Of a stretch of DNA of 64,000 nt, positions 7,461 to 17,288 are shown piece by piece; the stretch's first letter is position 1, and every line of letters begins with the position of its first letter. The stretch comes from Mycobacterium senriense. GTDB lineage: Bacteria > Actinomycetota > Actinomycetes > Mycobacteriales > Mycobacteriaceae. The DNA lies in contig NZ_AP024828.1 in the NCBI RefSeq assembly GCF_019668465.1, positions 310,001 to 374,000 on the forward strand. Direction: 5' to 3'. The notes under the pieces were generated by a model. That model did no database searches. It had not been told where the DNA came from and saw only the letters and a list, made by a program, of their open reading frames with translations. Made by a program: the position numbers and the translations under genes.

Positions 7461-7552
7461 GGCATGAAAACGGCCCCCGGAGTGATCTCCGGGGGCCGTT
7501 TTACCTGGTAGCGGGGACAGGATTCGAACCTGCGACCTCTGGGTTATGAGCC
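7461..7552. repeat. Right 92-bp attachment repeat
   Basis: Identical to 3336-3427. Here the repeat is continuous with the tRNA 5' half (7553-7582), so this copy reconstitutes the functional tRNA gene and its terminator (attR-like). Confidence 0.92.
7467..7502. terminator. Intrinsic terminator of tRNA-fMet (right copy)
   Basis: The same 16-bp perfect hairpin with flanking A/T tracts as at 3342-3377. It lies 3 bases beyond the tRNA CCA end. Confidence 0.88.
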
Positions 7553-7582
7553 CAGCGAGCTACCGAGCTGCTCCACCCCGCG
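7506..7582 (-). tRNA. Initiator tRNA-fMet (CAU)
   Basis: 77 nt including an encoded CCA. It has a CAU anticodon in CTCATAA, an anticodon stem CTGGG/CCCAG with the three G:C pairs typical of initiators, and an unpaired position 1 (C1 opposite U72), also an initiator trait. The T-loop GGTTCGAATCC is standard. Positions 31-77 lie within the island-derived repeat, so the present functional gene is a chimera of chromosomal 5' and element 3' sequence. Confidence 0.95.
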
Positions 7583-7655
7583 TTGGTGAATGCCAGGTTA
7601 CCGAACCGGTCTCACCGCGACCAAATCGCCCTGTCAGCGGGCATGAACTCAAATC

Positions 7656-8192
7656 TCAGTGCGACGGCGGGTTCAGCCCGTACTGCCGCGCGATGTCGTC
7701 CATCCACTCCGGCGACCCGTACGTCAGCCCGTATTTGTCGGCGAGCTCACCGAACTCGGGCAACTCGTGCAGCGGCGTGCCCGACGCGTCGTCGGCATGC
7801 TCGACGAGCAGCTCGCCCAATTCGCGGAAGTAGTTCTCGAACCCGCCCGGGGTGATGATCTCGACGATGCGGCCCGGCTCGCTGCCGGCGTTCCACATCG
7901 CATGCATCTGGCCGTGGGGCTTGGTGATGTAGCCGCCGGGACCCAACACCACTTCGCTGTCGTCGGAGCGGAACCCGATCTCGCCGGCCAGCACTATCGA
8001 ATGCTCGTCCTCGCGGGTGTGCCGGTGCGCCACGGTGAGCAGGCCGACCGCGAACGGGTGCTCAACGATGGACACCTCGCCGCCGTTGGTCTTGCCGGAC
8101 AACTTGAACACCGCCCCGAAGCCCGGGAGGGCGACGACGTCGCCCTCCCCCGGCTGAACCACCGTGACACCGATCGGGTCTTGACCGCTCAT
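7656..8192 (-). CDS. Cupin-domain protein
   Basis: 178 residues from ATG 8192, which has a GAGGAAGG ribosome-binding site. It is a single cupin barrel with HRHTREDEHSIVLAGEIGF (motif 1 His/Glu ligands), PGGYITKPHGQMHAMWN (motif 2) and a helical C-terminal tail. Such proteins bind a metal and act as isomerases, dioxygenases or sensors; the reaction here is unknown. It is the last gene of a three-gene minus-strand set with a nitroreductase and an HD protein, suggesting shared small-molecule modification or detoxification. Confidence 0.88.
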   Translation of the reverse strand: MSGQDPIGVTVVQPGEGDVVALPGFGAVFKLSGKTNGGEVSIVEHPFAVGLLTVAHRHTREDEHSIVLAGEIGFRSDDSEVVLGPGGYITKPHGQMHAMWNAGSEPGRIVEIITPGGFENYFRELGELLVEHADDASGTPLHELPEFGELADKYGLTYGSPEWMDDIARQYGLNPPSH

Positions 8193-8235
8193 ATCAGATA
8201 CCTTCCTCGCAAATCCCTTGCGCCGCAAGGCCTAA

Positions 8236-8940
8236 TCATCCCGTCGCGGCCAGACCCGGCGCCATGTCGTCGTGGGGCGGCCACAGCGGCTGCGGCACTT
8301 CGACACCGAACGGCTTGGCCCACCCGTTCCGGGATGAAACCTGGTGCACGGGATGGCGATTGGCCGCGACACCCCACTTGCCCCGCGGGTAACCGAGGGT
8401 GAGCATGGCCGACATCTTCCAGCCCTGCTCGGCAGGGACGCCCAGTAGCTCGTTCACCTTGTCCTCGAAATTGCGGAGCACCATCGTCATGACGCCGCCG
8501 ACGCCCTCGGCCCGGGCGGCGAGCAGTGCACTCCAGATCGCCGGGTAGATGTTGGCGCCGCCGTAGTCGTCGATGGAGAAGACGAACAGCAACAGGGGGA
8601 TCTCTTCGAAGTGGTCAGCCAGGTAATCCCCCGAGCCTTTCATTCGGCGCATCGTCTCCGCGTGTGCGGCCGGGTCGGCACCGGGCGCGGTCGCCACCAT
8701 CGGGCCCGTCCCCGTGTTGAACTTCTCGTATTCCAGGGCGCGGGCCTGCCGGAAAAGTTGACCGAACTCGCGGATGAGTTCCGGATCGTCAACGGCCACA
8801 AAGTGCCAGCGCTGGGTGTTGCCGCCATTCGGGGCGCGGACGGCCGCGTCCAGGATGCGGGCCTGCGTTTCCAGCGGGATCGGATCCGGCCGCAACCGCC
8901 GCATCATCCTGGTGGTGTAGAGGGCCTCGTGAATCTCCAT
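8236..8940 (-). CDS. Nitroreductase family protein
   Basis: 234 residues from ATG 8940, preceded by GGAAGGGAG. The N-terminus shows TTRMMRRLRPDPIP and then RAPNGGNTQRWHF, the FMN-phosphate binding pattern of the nitroreductase fold. LLAARAEGVGGVMT and the C-terminal LTLGYPRGKWG are also typical. Expected to be an FMN-dependent NAD(P)H oxidoreductase acting in the cytoplasm; substrate unknown. It sits between an HD-domain gene (17 bases upstream) and a cupin gene. Confidence 0.9.
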   Translation of the reverse strand: MEIHEALYTTRMMRRLRPDPIPLETQARILDAAVRAPNGGNTQRWHFVAVDDPELIREFGQLFRQARALEYEKFNTGTGPMVATAPGADPAAHAETMRRMKGSGDYLADHFEEIPLLLFVFSIDDYGGANIYPAIWSALLAARAEGVGGVMTMVLRNFEDKVNELLGVPAEQGWKMSAMLTLGYPRGKWGVAANRHPVHQVSSRNGWAKPFGVEVPQPLWPPHDDMAPGLAATG

Positions 8941-8957
8941 TTTTCTGCTCCCTTCCG

Positions 8958-9608
8958 TTAATCGGGCCAGCTGTTGTGCAGGATCTTGTCGACGAAGTCG
9001 ACGCGCTCGAAAGTGGGCTCGAAGTGCGCCAGCACGTCGGCGTTCATGGTGCCGTCGGTGGTCCGCGGGCGGTGCTTCATGCCGTCGTTGAACGCGGCCA
9101 GGATGCGCTGCTTGAACTGCGGGCGCGGGTGGGCGGCGGTCACCGCGGCCAGCGCTTCGGGGGCCAACTGCTCGCGCCCGACGCCCACCACGTCGACTTC
9201 CACACCGGCCTGCAACAGGGCGACCTCGGGAGCAAGGAAGTCCGGCACGCCGGGGGTGGTGTGCAACGCGATGCCCAGCCACACCTTGGCGGCGTCGGCC
9301 TCGTCGACGCCGCGGGCCGTGAGGAAGTCGCGTGCGGCGTCGGCGCCGTCGACCTCGAAGCGGACCTGCGAGTCGCGGTAGCGCTCGGTCAGGCCGAGGT
9401 CGTGGAACATCGCACCGACGTAGAGCAACTCCGCATCCGGCTTCAAACCCCGGCGCTGGCCCTGCAGCGCGCCGAAGAAGAACACCCGACGGGAGTGGTT
9501 GAAGAGCAACTCGTCCTCGGTGTCGCGGATGAACTCGGTGGCCTCCCGCGCCAGCGCGGAGTCGGGCACGTCGATTCCGGCGACGGTGTCGATTGAGCTG
9601 GTGGTCAT
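8958..9608 (-). CDS. HD-domain hydrolase
   Basis: 216 residues from ATG 9608. HD-family metal motifs are visible: NHSRRV, AMFHDLGL and IALHTT. The layout resembles small HD proteins related to cyanamide hydratase, but the substrate cannot be told. It is the first gene of the operon with nitroreductase and cupin. Its start is only 100 bases from the divergent GlxA-type regulator, a common arrangement when the regulator controls the operon. Confidence 0.88.
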   Translation of the reverse strand: MTTSSIDTVAGIDVPDSALAREATEFIRDTEDELLFNHSRRVFFFGALQGQRRGLKPDAELLYVGAMFHDLGLTERYRDSQVRFEVDGADAARDFLTARGVDEADAAKVWLGIALHTTPGVPDFLAPEVALLQAGVEVDVVGVGREQLAPEALAAVTAAHPRPQFKQRILAAFNDGMKHRPRTTDGTMNADVLAHFEPTFERVDFVDKILHNSWPD

Positions 9609-9707
9609 GTTCTCGTCTCCTCCAAGTGACTGTTGCTACGAGTGTGCGGCGGCGCGGACGAATCGACCCCGGCCATTCGGGCCGTCAAGTCCTCATAAAG
9701 CGACAGA

Positions 9708-10688
9708 ATGGCTTGCGTGGCTACAGCCGGAGCGCGTTCGCGGGTGGTGGTGATCGTCGTTTTCGACGGGGTGACGTTGCTGGACGTCGCGGGGGCGGGT
9801 GAGGTGTTCGCCGAGGCCAACCGCTTCGGCGCCGACTACCAGGTCAAGATCGCGTCGGTGGACGGGCGCGACGTAACCAGCTCGATCGGGGCCCGATTGG
9901 GCGTCACCGACAGCATTTCGGCGATCGACTCCGCCGATACCGTCATGGTCGCCGGCAGCGACGACCTGCCGGGGCGACCCATCGACCCCGCCCTGGTCGA
10001 GGCCGTCCGATCAATGTCTTCACGGACCCGGCGCCTGGCGTCCATCTGCACGGGGTCGTTCGTCCTCGCGCAGGCCGGCGTGCTCAACGGCCGGCGCGCC
10101 ACCACGCACTGGCACGACACCCGGTTATTGGCGCGGGCGTTCCCAGCTATCACCGTCGAACCGGACGCGATCTTCGTCCGCGACGGCGACATCTTCACCT
10201 CGGCCGGCATTTCGTCGGGCATCGACCTGGCGCTGGCGTTGGTCGAAATGGATTACGGCACAGAACTGGTCCGCGACGTGGCCCGCTGGCTGGTCGTCTA
10301 TCTCAAACGCGCGGGAGGCCAATCACAATTCTCGGTGTTGCTCGAGGCCGATCCCACGCCACAGTCGCCGCTGCGCCCGGTCACCGATGCGATCGCGGCC
10401 GACCCCGGCGCCGACTACAGCGTGAAAAAGCTTGCGGCCCTGGCATCTTTGAGCACCCGCCAGCTGACCCGGCTGTTTCAGTCCGAGCTCGGGATGAGCC
10501 CGGCACGTTACGTCGAATTGGTTCGGATCGATTTCGCCCGTAACGCGCTGGAATCCGGCCGGTCGGTCTCCGAGACGGCGGGCATGGCCGGCTTCGGAAG
10601 CATCGAAACGCTGCGACGGGTGTTCGTCAATCACCTGGGCATCAGCCCGAAAGCCTATCGGGACAGGTTCCGAACCGCCTACGCCTGA
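9708..10688 (+). CDS. GlxA-type transcriptional regulator (DJ-1/PfpI domain plus AraC HTH)
   Basis: 326 residues from ATG 9708 (GTG 9717 possible). Residues 10-185 form a DJ-1/PfpI-like domain with the nucleophile-elbow-like SICTGSFVLAQAG and THWHDTRLL. Residues 215-320 are an AraC-type double HTH (KLAALASLSTRQLTRLFQSE, ETAGMAGFGSIETLRRVF). Divergently transcribed from the HD/nitroreductase/cupin operon across about 100 bases, so it is the likely regulator of that operon, with the effector bound by the DJ-1 domain. Confidence 0.9.
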   Translation: MACVATAGARSRVVVIVVFDGVTLLDVAGAGEVFAEANRFGADYQVKIASVDGRDVTSSIGARLGVTDSISAIDSADTVMVAGSDDLPGRPIDPALVEAVRSMSSRTRRLASICTGSFVLAQAGVLNGRRATTHWHDTRLLARAFPAITVEPDAIFVRDGDIFTSAGISSGIDLALALVEMDYGTELVRDVARWLVVYLKRAGGQSQFSVLLEADPTPQSPLRPVTDAIAADPGADYSVKKLAALASLSTRQLTRLFQSELGMSPARYVELVRIDFARNALESGRSVSETAGMAGFGSIETLRRVFVNHLGISPKAYRDRFRTAYA

Positions 10689-10690
10689 AC

Positions 10691-13672
10691 CTACTTCGTG
10701 TTGTTGTACTTGGTGATCGCGTCATCCAGGCGCTGCAACGCGGCACCGTAGCCGGCGAAGTCGCCCTTCTTCTGCGCGTCTTTCGCCGCGCCAAGTGCCG
10801 CCTGAATCTCTTGCAGGGCAGCCGATTTGGCGGGTGACAGCGTCACGGCCCCGTCGGGCGCCGGCGGTGCGGCCACCTGCGGCGCCGACCCGGGCGTCAC
10901 GGCGGGCGCCGGCGCGCTGGCCGGCGGACTCGCCACGGGTGTCCCGGACTCGGTGGGCTGGATGTTCGTCGCGGCCGCACCCGCGCCAGGCCCAAACAGC
11001 CCGGTCAGCGCGTCACGCACGGTGGGGCCGTACCCGATCTTGTCGTTGTACATCATCGCCACCCGAATCAGCCGCGGGTAGGACGACGCCGCATCGCTGG
11101 CCCCCGGGGAGGCATACACGGGTTCGACGTAGAGCAGCCCGCCCTGCCCCACCGGCAGGGTGAGCAGGTTGCCCCACCGGATCCGGTTCTGGTTGTCGCG
11201 CCCGATCACGCCGAGGTCCTGCGACACCGCCGGATCGGTGGTAATCGCGTTGTTGGCCAGCTTCGGTCCGTTGACCTGACCCGGGATGGTCAGCACGGTG
11301 ATCCGGCCGTACGTCGCCGGGTCGGAGCTGGCGCTGATGTAGGCGGCCAGATAGTCACGCTTGAACCGGTTCATCGCGCTGGTCAGCTGGTACGAGGCCG
11401 TATTGTCGTTCTTCGCAATGTTTTTCGCGACGATGTAGTACGGCGGCTGGTAGCTGCTGGCCGTCGGGTTGGGATCCAGCGGCACGTCCCAGAAATCCGA
11501 GGTGGAGAAGAACGTCACCGGATCGTTGACGTGGTATTTCGCCAGCAGCATCCGCTGCACCTTGAACAGATCCTCGGGATAGCGCAGGTGCTCGGCCAGC
11601 TCCGGGCTGATGTCGCTCTTGGGCTTCACGGTTCCCGGGAAAACCTGCATCCAGGCCTTGAGCACCGGGTCCTGCTCGTCCTGCTGGTACAGCGTGACGG
11701 TGCCGTCGTAGGCGTCCACGGTCGCCTTCACCGAGTTGCGGATGTAGGAGACCCGCTTGTCGGGCGCCAGCTTGTTGAACGCCACCTCGTTGGAGTCCGC
11801 GGTGGCCGATTCCAGCGACGTGAGTTCGGAATAGGGATAGTTATCCAGCGTGGTGTAGCCGTCGATGATCCACACCAGTCGCTTGTTGACGATAGCGGGG
11901 TACACCGAGCTGTCGGTGGTCAGCCACGGCGCCACCGCCTCCACCCGTCGGGCCGGATCACGGTTGAACAGGATCTTGCTGTTTGAGCCGATCACGTTGG
12001 AGAACAAGAAGTTTCGCTCGGCGAATTTCGCGGCGAACACGCTGCGCGACAACCAGTCGCCGAGCGGGACCCCACCCAGGCCGGTGTAGGTGTAGTTCTT
12101 GGTCTCGTTGCTGGTCTCGTAGTCGTATTCGCGATCGGTGCCGTTGCGCCCGACGATCGCGTAGTCGGCCGACGTGTTGGAGATGACCGGCCCGAAGTAG
12201 ACGCGCGGCTGGTCGAGTGGCGCCGGACCGTCGGACACCACGCCGCCGTTGGCGCCGACGACGTTGACCAGGAACTCGGGGTAGCCGCCGTTCTGGTTGG
12301 GGTCGTTGGCGATTCCACGCACCGTGTTGGCCGGCGACGCGATGAAGCCGTTGCCGTGGGTGTAGACGGTGTGCCGGTTGATCCAGTCGCGCTGATTGTC
12401 GATCAGCCGGTCGGGGTTGAGCTCACGCGCCGCCACGACGTAGTCGCGCAACGCCCCGTTGCGGTCCTGGTACCGGTCGATGGACAGCTGATCGGGGAAG
12501 TAGTAGAAGTTCTTGCCCTGCTGGAACTGGGTGAACGCCGGGCTGACGATCGTCGGGTCGAGCAGCCGGATGTTCGACGTGGTCGCGCGGTCGTCGGCGA
12601 CCTGTTGGGCGGTTGCCTGCGCGTCGCCGTTGTAGTTGCGGTAGGTGACTTGGTCCGAGGTCAGGCCGTAGGCCTGCCGGGTCGCGGCGATGCTGCGGCT
12701 GATGTATTCGCTTTCCTTTTGCGCGGCATTGGGTTTGACGCTGATCTGCTCGACGATCAACGGCCACCCGGCGCCCACGATCAGCGACGACAGCAGCAAC
12801 AGGACCAGCCCGATCGCCGGAATCCTCAAGTCCTTGAGCACGACCGCGGAGAACACCGCGGCCGCGCAGATCAGCGCGATCGCCATCAGGATCAGCTTCG
12901 CCGGCAGCACCGCGTTGATGTCGGTGTAGCCGGCCCCGGTGAAGGGCTTGCCGCCGCGGGTGTGCGACAACAACTCATAGCGGTCCAGCCAGTACGCAAT
13001 CGCCTTGAGCACAACCAGCACCCCGACCAGGGTGACCAGCTGGATGCGCGCCGAACGGCTCACCGCACCCGTGCGACCGGACAGCCGGATGCCGCCAAAG
13101 ATGTAGTGGGCCAACAGGTTGGCCACGAACGCGAGGAACAACGCGACAAACAGGTAGCTGAGCAGCAGCCGGTAGAACGGCAGCTCGAACGCATAGAAGC
13201 CGAGGTCCTTGCCGAACTGCGGGTCCTTGATGCCGAAGTCGCCGCCGTGCAGGAACAGTTGGATGCGCACCCAGTAGCTTTGGGCGATGATGCCGGCCAG
13301 CAGGCCGATGGCCACCGGGATCCCGGCGCTCACCAGTCGCAACCGGGCCAGCACCAGGGCGCGGTAGCGCGCCACCGGATCGTTGTCGTTGCTCGGCACG
13401 AACACCGGGCGGGTGCGGTAGGCCACCGCGAGGCCGGCGAACGCGATGCCGCCCACCAGCAGCCCGGCGATCAGGAAGACGACGAACCGCGTCACCAGCA
13501 CGGTGGAAAAGACCGAGCGATACCCGAGCTCGCCGAACCACAACCAGTCGACGTAGGCGTCGATCAGCCGCGGACCCGCGAGCAGCAGAACGATCACACC
13601 CAGTGCGATCAGGATCAGAATCCGGCTACGCCGAGTCAGCTTCGGCATCCGTGCGGTGGGCCGCATCCCCAC
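10691..13672 (-). CDS. UPF0182 family membrane protein (Rv3193c-like)
   Basis: 993 residues from GTG 13672, with ATG 13648 possible; the longer start keeps the expected family length. The N-terminal third has about seven membrane helices, starting with [16 protein letters not shown]. The rest is a large soluble domain probably outside the membrane, followed by an Ala/Pro-rich linker (about 895-945) and a short helical end. The family is conserved in actinobacteria and cyanobacteria and has no assigned biochemical role. It lies downstream of the YlbL-type protease gene (74 bases), probably one operon. Confidence 0.92.
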   Translation of the reverse strand: MGMRPTARMPKLTRRSRILILIALGVIVLLLAGPRLIDAYVDWLWFGELGYRSVFSTVLVTRFVVFLIAGLLVGGIAFAGLAVAYRTRPVFVPSNDNDPVARYRALVLARLRLVSAGIPVAIGLLAGIIAQSYWVRIQLFLHGGDFGIKDPQFGKDLGFYAFELPFYRLLLSYLFVALFLAFVANLLAHYIFGGIRLSGRTGAVSRSARIQLVTLVGVLVVLKAIAYWLDRYELLSHTRGGKPFTGAGYTDINAVLPAKLILMAIALICAAAVFSAVVLKDLRIPAIGLVLLLLSSLIVGAGWPLIVEQISVKPNAAQKESEYISRSIAATRQAYGLTSDQVTYRNYNGDAQATAQQVADDRATTSNIRLLDPTIVSPAFTQFQQGKNFYYFPDQLSIDRYQDRNGALRDYVVAARELNPDRLIDNQRDWINRHTVYTHGNGFIASPANTVRGIANDPNQNGGYPEFLVNVVGANGGVVSDGPAPLDQPRVYFGPVISNTSADYAIVGRNGTDREYDYETSNETKNYTYTGLGGVPLGDWLSRSVFAAKFAERNFLFSNVIGSNSKILFNRDPARRVEAVAPWLTTDSSVYPAIVNKRLVWIIDGYTTLDNYPYSELTSLESATADSNEVAFNKLAPDKRVSYIRNSVKATVDAYDGTVTLYQQDEQDPVLKAWMQVFPGTVKPKSDISPELAEHLRYPEDLFKVQRMLLAKYHVNDPVTFFSTSDFWDVPLDPNPTASSYQPPYYIVAKNIAKNDNTASYQLTSAMNRFKRDYLAAYISASSDPATYGRITVLTIPGQVNGPKLANNAITTDPAVSQDLGVIGRDNQNRIRWGNLLTLPVGQGGLLYVEPVYASPGASDAASSYPRLIRVAMMYNDKIGYGPTVRDALTGLFGPGAGAAATNIQPTESGTPVASPPASAPAPAVTPGSAPQVAAPPAPDGAVTLSPAKSAALQEIQAALGAAKDAQKKGDFAGYGAALQRLDDAITKYNNTK

Positions 13673-13746
13673 TGGCTACGCTCCCTGATCGATTGCTAGA
13701 CGATGACAACTCTACGCATGGCACTCCCCGTGATCGCCGGGGTTCG

Positions 13747-14769
13747 CTAGCAGCTTGGCGGCTGCCCGCCCGACCCGATCGCGTGCAGCGCATCCACTGC
13801 CTGACCGAGCGTCTCGACCTTGACCAACCGCAGGCCGGACGGATTGTCCGAGCTGGCCTCGTAGCAGTTCTTCGCCGGCACCAGAAAGACCGTGGCGCCG
13901 GCCGCGTGCGCGGCGACCATCTTGTGGGTGATGCCGCCGATCTGGCCGACCTTGCCGTCGGACGAAATGGTTCCGGTGCCCGCGATGAAGTTCGACTTGG
14001 CAAGGTCGCCGGTGGTCAATTTGTCGACCACCGCCAGGCTGAACATCAACCCGGCCGACGGCCCGCCCACGTTGGCCAGGTTGAAGTCCACGGTGAACGG
14101 CGCCCACGGCGCGTCGAGCACCGCGACGCCGAGGAAGCCGTAGTCGCGGTCTTTGTTGGTGCCCAGCGTGACCTGTGCCACACCGGCCGGCTCGTTCTTG
14201 CGGCGATAGTCGATCGTCACCACCTGGCCGGGCTTGGTGTTCTTCAGCAATCCGGTGAACTCGTCGACGGTGGCCACCGGAACGCCGTTGACCGCGTCGA
14301 TGGCGTCGCCGACCTTCAGCTTGCCCACCGACGGACCCGGCTCGGGAACCTTGGCGACCGTCACCGCCGCCGGGTACTTGAGGTAACCCAGGGCGGCGTA
14401 GGCCGCGCTGTCCTCGGATTGTTTGAAGTCCGCGTTGTTGGCCTTGTCGACGTCCTCCCGCGACTTACCGGGCGGATAGATGAGGTCGCGCGGCACCAGC
14501 TGTTCCTGGTCCGAAAGCCACAGCGTCAGCGCCTCGCCCAGCGTCAGGTCGTCGCGCTGGGACACCGTGGTCATGTTGAGGTGGCCGGTCGTCGGGTGCG
14601 TCTGGGTGCCTTCGATCGCCACCACCTGCTTGCCGTCGACCTCGCCGAGCGTGTCGAAGGTCGGGCCGGGCCCCAGCGACACGAACGGCACCGTCACCAC
14701 CGCCAGCAACACGCCGAACGCGACGATCGGCACCAGCGCGACCATCAGGGTCAGGATGCGCCTGTTCAC
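13747..14769 (-). CDS. YlbL-type PDZ/Lon-like serine protease (Rv3194c-like)
   Basis: 340 residues from GTG 14769, chosen because VNRRIL then begins directly before the membrane anchor. Order: one N-terminal transmembrane helix (about 8-30), a PDZ domain (about 120-215, with GPSVGKLKVGDAIDAVNG), then a Lon-type protease domain with Ser in GGPSAGLMFSLAV and Lys in GGITHKMVAA, the Ser-Lys dyad. Expected to face the outside of the membrane and process or degrade envelope proteins. Followed by the UPF0182 gene. Confidence 0.9.
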   Translation of the reverse strand: MNRRILTLMVALVPIVAFGVLLAVVTVPFVSLGPGPTFDTLGEVDGKQVVAIEGTQTHPTTGHLNMTTVSQRDDLTLGEALTLWLSDQEQLVPRDLIYPPGKSREDVDKANNADFKQSEDSAAYAALGYLKYPAAVTVAKVPEPGPSVGKLKVGDAIDAVNGVPVATVDEFTGLLKNTKPGQVVTIDYRRKNEPAGVAQVTLGTNKDRDYGFLGVAVLDAPWAPFTVDFNLANVGGPSAGLMFSLAVVDKLTTGDLAKSNFIAGTGTISSDGKVGQIGGITHKMVAAHAAGATVFLVPAKNCYEASSDNPSGLRLVKVETLGQAVDALHAIGSGGQPPSC

Positions 14770-14891
14770 GCCGATCACACTAGACGGCGGCCGCGGCGCG
14801 GTGTTCAGCCACAACGTTCGGTTAGGAGGGTTCAGCTACAAGCTGACCCGAGGTCGCGCCGTCTGACCTTGTGGTGAGTACCGTTGAGGGT

Positions 14892-16262
14892 ATGGCTGAC
14901 CTGCCTTTCGGCTTCTCCTCTGAAGACGACCCCGACAAGCAAGGTAAAAAAGATCCCGATTCGGGCTCGAACCCGTCCGACCCGTTCGCCGCATTCGGCA
15001 TGAGCGGTGAATTCGGCATGGGCGATTTGGGGCAGATCTTCACGCAACTGGGTCAGATGTTCAGCAGCGCGGGCACTGTCGGGCCCGGCGGAACCGCCTC
15101 GGGACCGGTCAATTACGAATTGGCACGGCGGGTTGCGACGAATTCGATCGGCTTTGTGGCACCGGTCTCGGACACCACCAACTCGGCGATCGCCGACGCG
15201 GTGCACCTGGCGGAAACCTGGCTGGACGGCGCCACTGCCCTGCCCGCGGGCACCACCAAGGCGGTGGGCTGGACTCCCGGCGACTGGGTCGACCACACGC
15301 TGGAGACATGGAAGCGGCTGTGTGACCCGATGGCACAACAGATTTCGACGGTGTGGGCGGCGTCGCTGCCCGAAGAGGCCAAGAGCATGGCGGGTCCGCT
15401 GCTGCAGATGATGTCGCAGATGGGCGGTATGGCGTTCGGCTCGCAGCTCGGGCAGGCGCTGGGCCGACTGTCCCGTGAGGTGCTGACGTCGACGGACATC
15501 GGTTTACCATTGGGGCCCAAGGAAATTGCGGCGGTAATGCCTGAGGCCGTCGAATCTTTCGCCTCCGGACTGGAGCGGCCGCGCAGCGAAGTCCTGACAT
15601 TCCTGGCCGCGCGCGAGGCCGCCCACCACCGGCTGTTCAGCCACGTGCCGTGGCTGGCGAGTCAGCTGCTGGGCGCCGTCGAGGCGTACGCGAGGGGCAT
15701 GCAGATCGACATGTCCGGGATCGAGGAGCTGGCGCGCGACTTCAATCCGGCGTCGCTGTCGGACCCGGCGGCGATCGAAAACCTGCTCGGGCAGGGCGTT
15801 TTCGAGCCCAAGGCGACGCCCGCGCAGATGCAGGCGCTGGAACGCCTGGAGACGCTGCTCGCCCTGATCGAGGGCTGGGTGCAGGTGGTGGTCGCCGGCG
15901 CGCTGGGCGACCGGATTCCCGGCGCGGCCGCGCTGGGCGAGACGATGCGCCGCCGCCGGGCCAGCAGCGGCCCCGCCGAGCAGACCTTCGCGACGCTGGT
16001 CGGGCTGGAGCTGCGACCCCGCAAGATGCGTGAGGCCGCCGCGTTCTGGGAGCGCCTGACGGAGGCCGCCGGAGTGGACGCCCGCGACGGCATCTGGCAA
16101 CACCCCGACCTGCTGCCCGACGCCGAGGACCTCGACGAACCGGCGGGTTTCATCGACCGCGTCATCGGCGGCGACACCAGCGGAATCGACGAGGCCATCG
16201 CCAAACTCGAGCGTGAGGGTCAGGATCCCCAGGACCCGGGCCCCGGTTCTGTGGATAACTGA
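14892..16262 (+). CDS. Zinc-dependent metalloprotease-like protein (Rv3195-like)
   Basis: 456 residues from ATG 14892 (MADLPFGF). The N-terminus is acidic and low-complexity, then a mostly helical body. REAAHHRLF resembles the metal-binding helix of the actinobacterial family annotated as putative zinc-dependent metalloproteases, with E in place before AAHH. No signal peptide. It starts divergently from the YlbL-like gene about 120 bases away and is followed by the E1-like gene. Confidence 0.88.
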   Translation: MADLPFGFSSEDDPDKQGKKDPDSGSNPSDPFAAFGMSGEFGMGDLGQIFTQLGQMFSSAGTVGPGGTASGPVNYELARRVATNSIGFVAPVSDTTNSAIADAVHLAETWLDGATALPAGTTKAVGWTPGDWVDHTLETWKRLCDPMAQQISTVWAASLPEEAKSMAGPLLQMMSQMGGMAFGSQLGQALGRLSREVLTSTDIGLPLGPKEIAAVMPEAVESFASGLERPRSEVLTFLAAREAAHHRLFSHVPWLASQLLGAVEAYARGMQIDMSGIEELARDFNPASLSDPAAIENLLGQGVFEPKATPAQMQALERLETLLALIEGWVQVVVAGALGDRIPGAAALGETMRRRRASSGPAEQTFATLVGLELRPRKMREAAAFWERLTEAAGVDARDGIWQHPDLLPDAEDLDEPAGFIDRVIGGDTSGIDEAIAKLEREGQDPQDPGPGSVDN

Positions 16263-16298
16263 CCGGAGCCATCGCCGCCGGCGTGCCACAGTTGCCCG

Positions 16299-17165
16299 GT
16301 GACTCAGCGGTGCCAGGCCCTCCTCGCCAGCTATGCGCTGGATCCGGCGCTGCCGGTGCTGCTGCGTCCCGACGGCGCGGTCCAGGTGGGCTGGGATCCG
16401 CGCCGCGCGGTGCTCGTCCGCCCGCCCGGCGGCCTGGCCGCGGCCGAGCTGGCCACGCTCTTGAGGACCATGTGGTCGCCGACCCCGCTCTCCGAGTTGC
16501 AGCGTCGCGCGCTCGATTTCGGCCTGACCGACGCCGACGGCCTGCGAAACCTGGTCGTCCAATTGGTCGATGCCGGGGTGGCGACCGAATGCGGTCGGCC
16601 GCGCGCCCGGGCGGCCTCCGTGCGCATCCACGGCCGCGGGCCGCTGTCCGAGCTGCTGGTGGAGACGTTGCGCTGCTCGGGTGCCCGGATCGCGCACAGC
16701 AGCCAACCGCACGCCGCGGTGTCGGCCGACGACGTCGACCTGGTGGTGTTGTCGGACTTCCTGGTCGCCGACCCGCGCATGGTGCGCGATTTGCACCACC
16801 GGGGCGTCGCGCATCTGTTGGTGCGGGTGCGCGACGGCATCGGGCTGGTGGGCCCGCTGGTGATCCCCGGCGTGACCAGCTGCCTGGGCTGCGCGGACCT
16901 GTACCGCCGGGACCGCGACGCGGCGTGGCCGGCCATCTGCGCGCAGCTGCGCGAGACCGTCGGCGTCGCCGATCGGGCTACCGTGCTGGCGACGGCGGCG
17001 TTGGCGCTCAGCCAGGTAAACCGCGTGATCGCGGCCGTGCACGGGCAGGAGGCGGCGGCCGGATCGGCCCCGCCCCCGACGCTGAACGCGACCCTGGAAT
17101 TCGACCTGCACGCCGGCGCGCTCGTCACGCGGCCGTGGGCCAAACACCCGCTGTGCTCGTGCTGA
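16299..17165 (+). CDS. E1/ThiF-like, cyclodehydratase-type protein (Rv3196-like)
   Basis: 288 residues from GTG 16299. The N-terminal region (about 20-105) resembles a winged-helix peptide-binding unit. The middle is a Rossmann-like region without an intact ATP loop (VRIHGRGPLSELL, DDVDLVVLSDFLV). Cys pairs in SCLGCADLY and at the C-terminus HPLCSC look like the tetra-Cys zinc site of E1-like and cyclodehydratase partner proteins. No precursor peptide or dehydrogenase lies nearby, so a role in peptide modification is not claimed. Lies between the metalloprotease-like and ABC1 kinase genes on the plus strand. Confidence 0.78.
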   Translation: MTQRCQALLASYALDPALPVLLRPDGAVQVGWDPRRAVLVRPPGGLAAAELATLLRTMWSPTPLSELQRRALDFGLTDADGLRNLVVQLVDAGVATECGRPRARAASVRIHGRGPLSELLVETLRCSGARIAHSSQPHAAVSADDVDLVVLSDFLVADPRMVRDLHHRGVAHLLVRVRDGIGLVGPLVIPGVTSCLGCADLYRRDRDAAWPAICAQLRETVGVADRATVLATAALALSQVNRVIAAVHGQEAAAGSAPPPTLNATLEFDLHAGALVTRPWAKHPLCSC

Positions 17166-17288
17166 CCCGGGCGGGCGATCCGACGAGCTGTAGTGAAGGC
17201 CACATTCTGCATCGGGTCCCGTTGACCAGCCCGTTAATTAAGGTGACAACGTGCGTTGTCGACATCTCTCCACATCGCGCTGGCCATC

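Larger units (their letters stand above)
3336..7552. mobile_element. 4.1-kb island in the initiator tRNA gene carrying TA-like pair and primase-helicase
   Basis: The segment is bounded by perfect 92-bp direct repeats (3336-3427 and 7461-7552, period 4,125 bp), each containing the 3' 47 nt of tRNA-fMet plus its downstream terminator. The intact tRNA lies at the right end, so the element brought a copy of the tRNA 3' half and displaced the original to the left. The cargo is three co-directional genes (3692-4249, 4264-4836, 4897-7260). No integrase or transposase is encoded. Cargo base composition appears visibly lower in GC than the flanking core. Interpretation: a minimal integrated island mobilised in trans, or a decayed one, with a defence-type payload. 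Confidence 0.85.

Noticed and set aside
16299..17165. RiPP (TOMM) biosynthesis cluster centred on the E1-like protein
   Set aside because: No precursor peptide, YcaO or flavin dehydrogenase gene is nearby; the gene sits in conserved core synteny.
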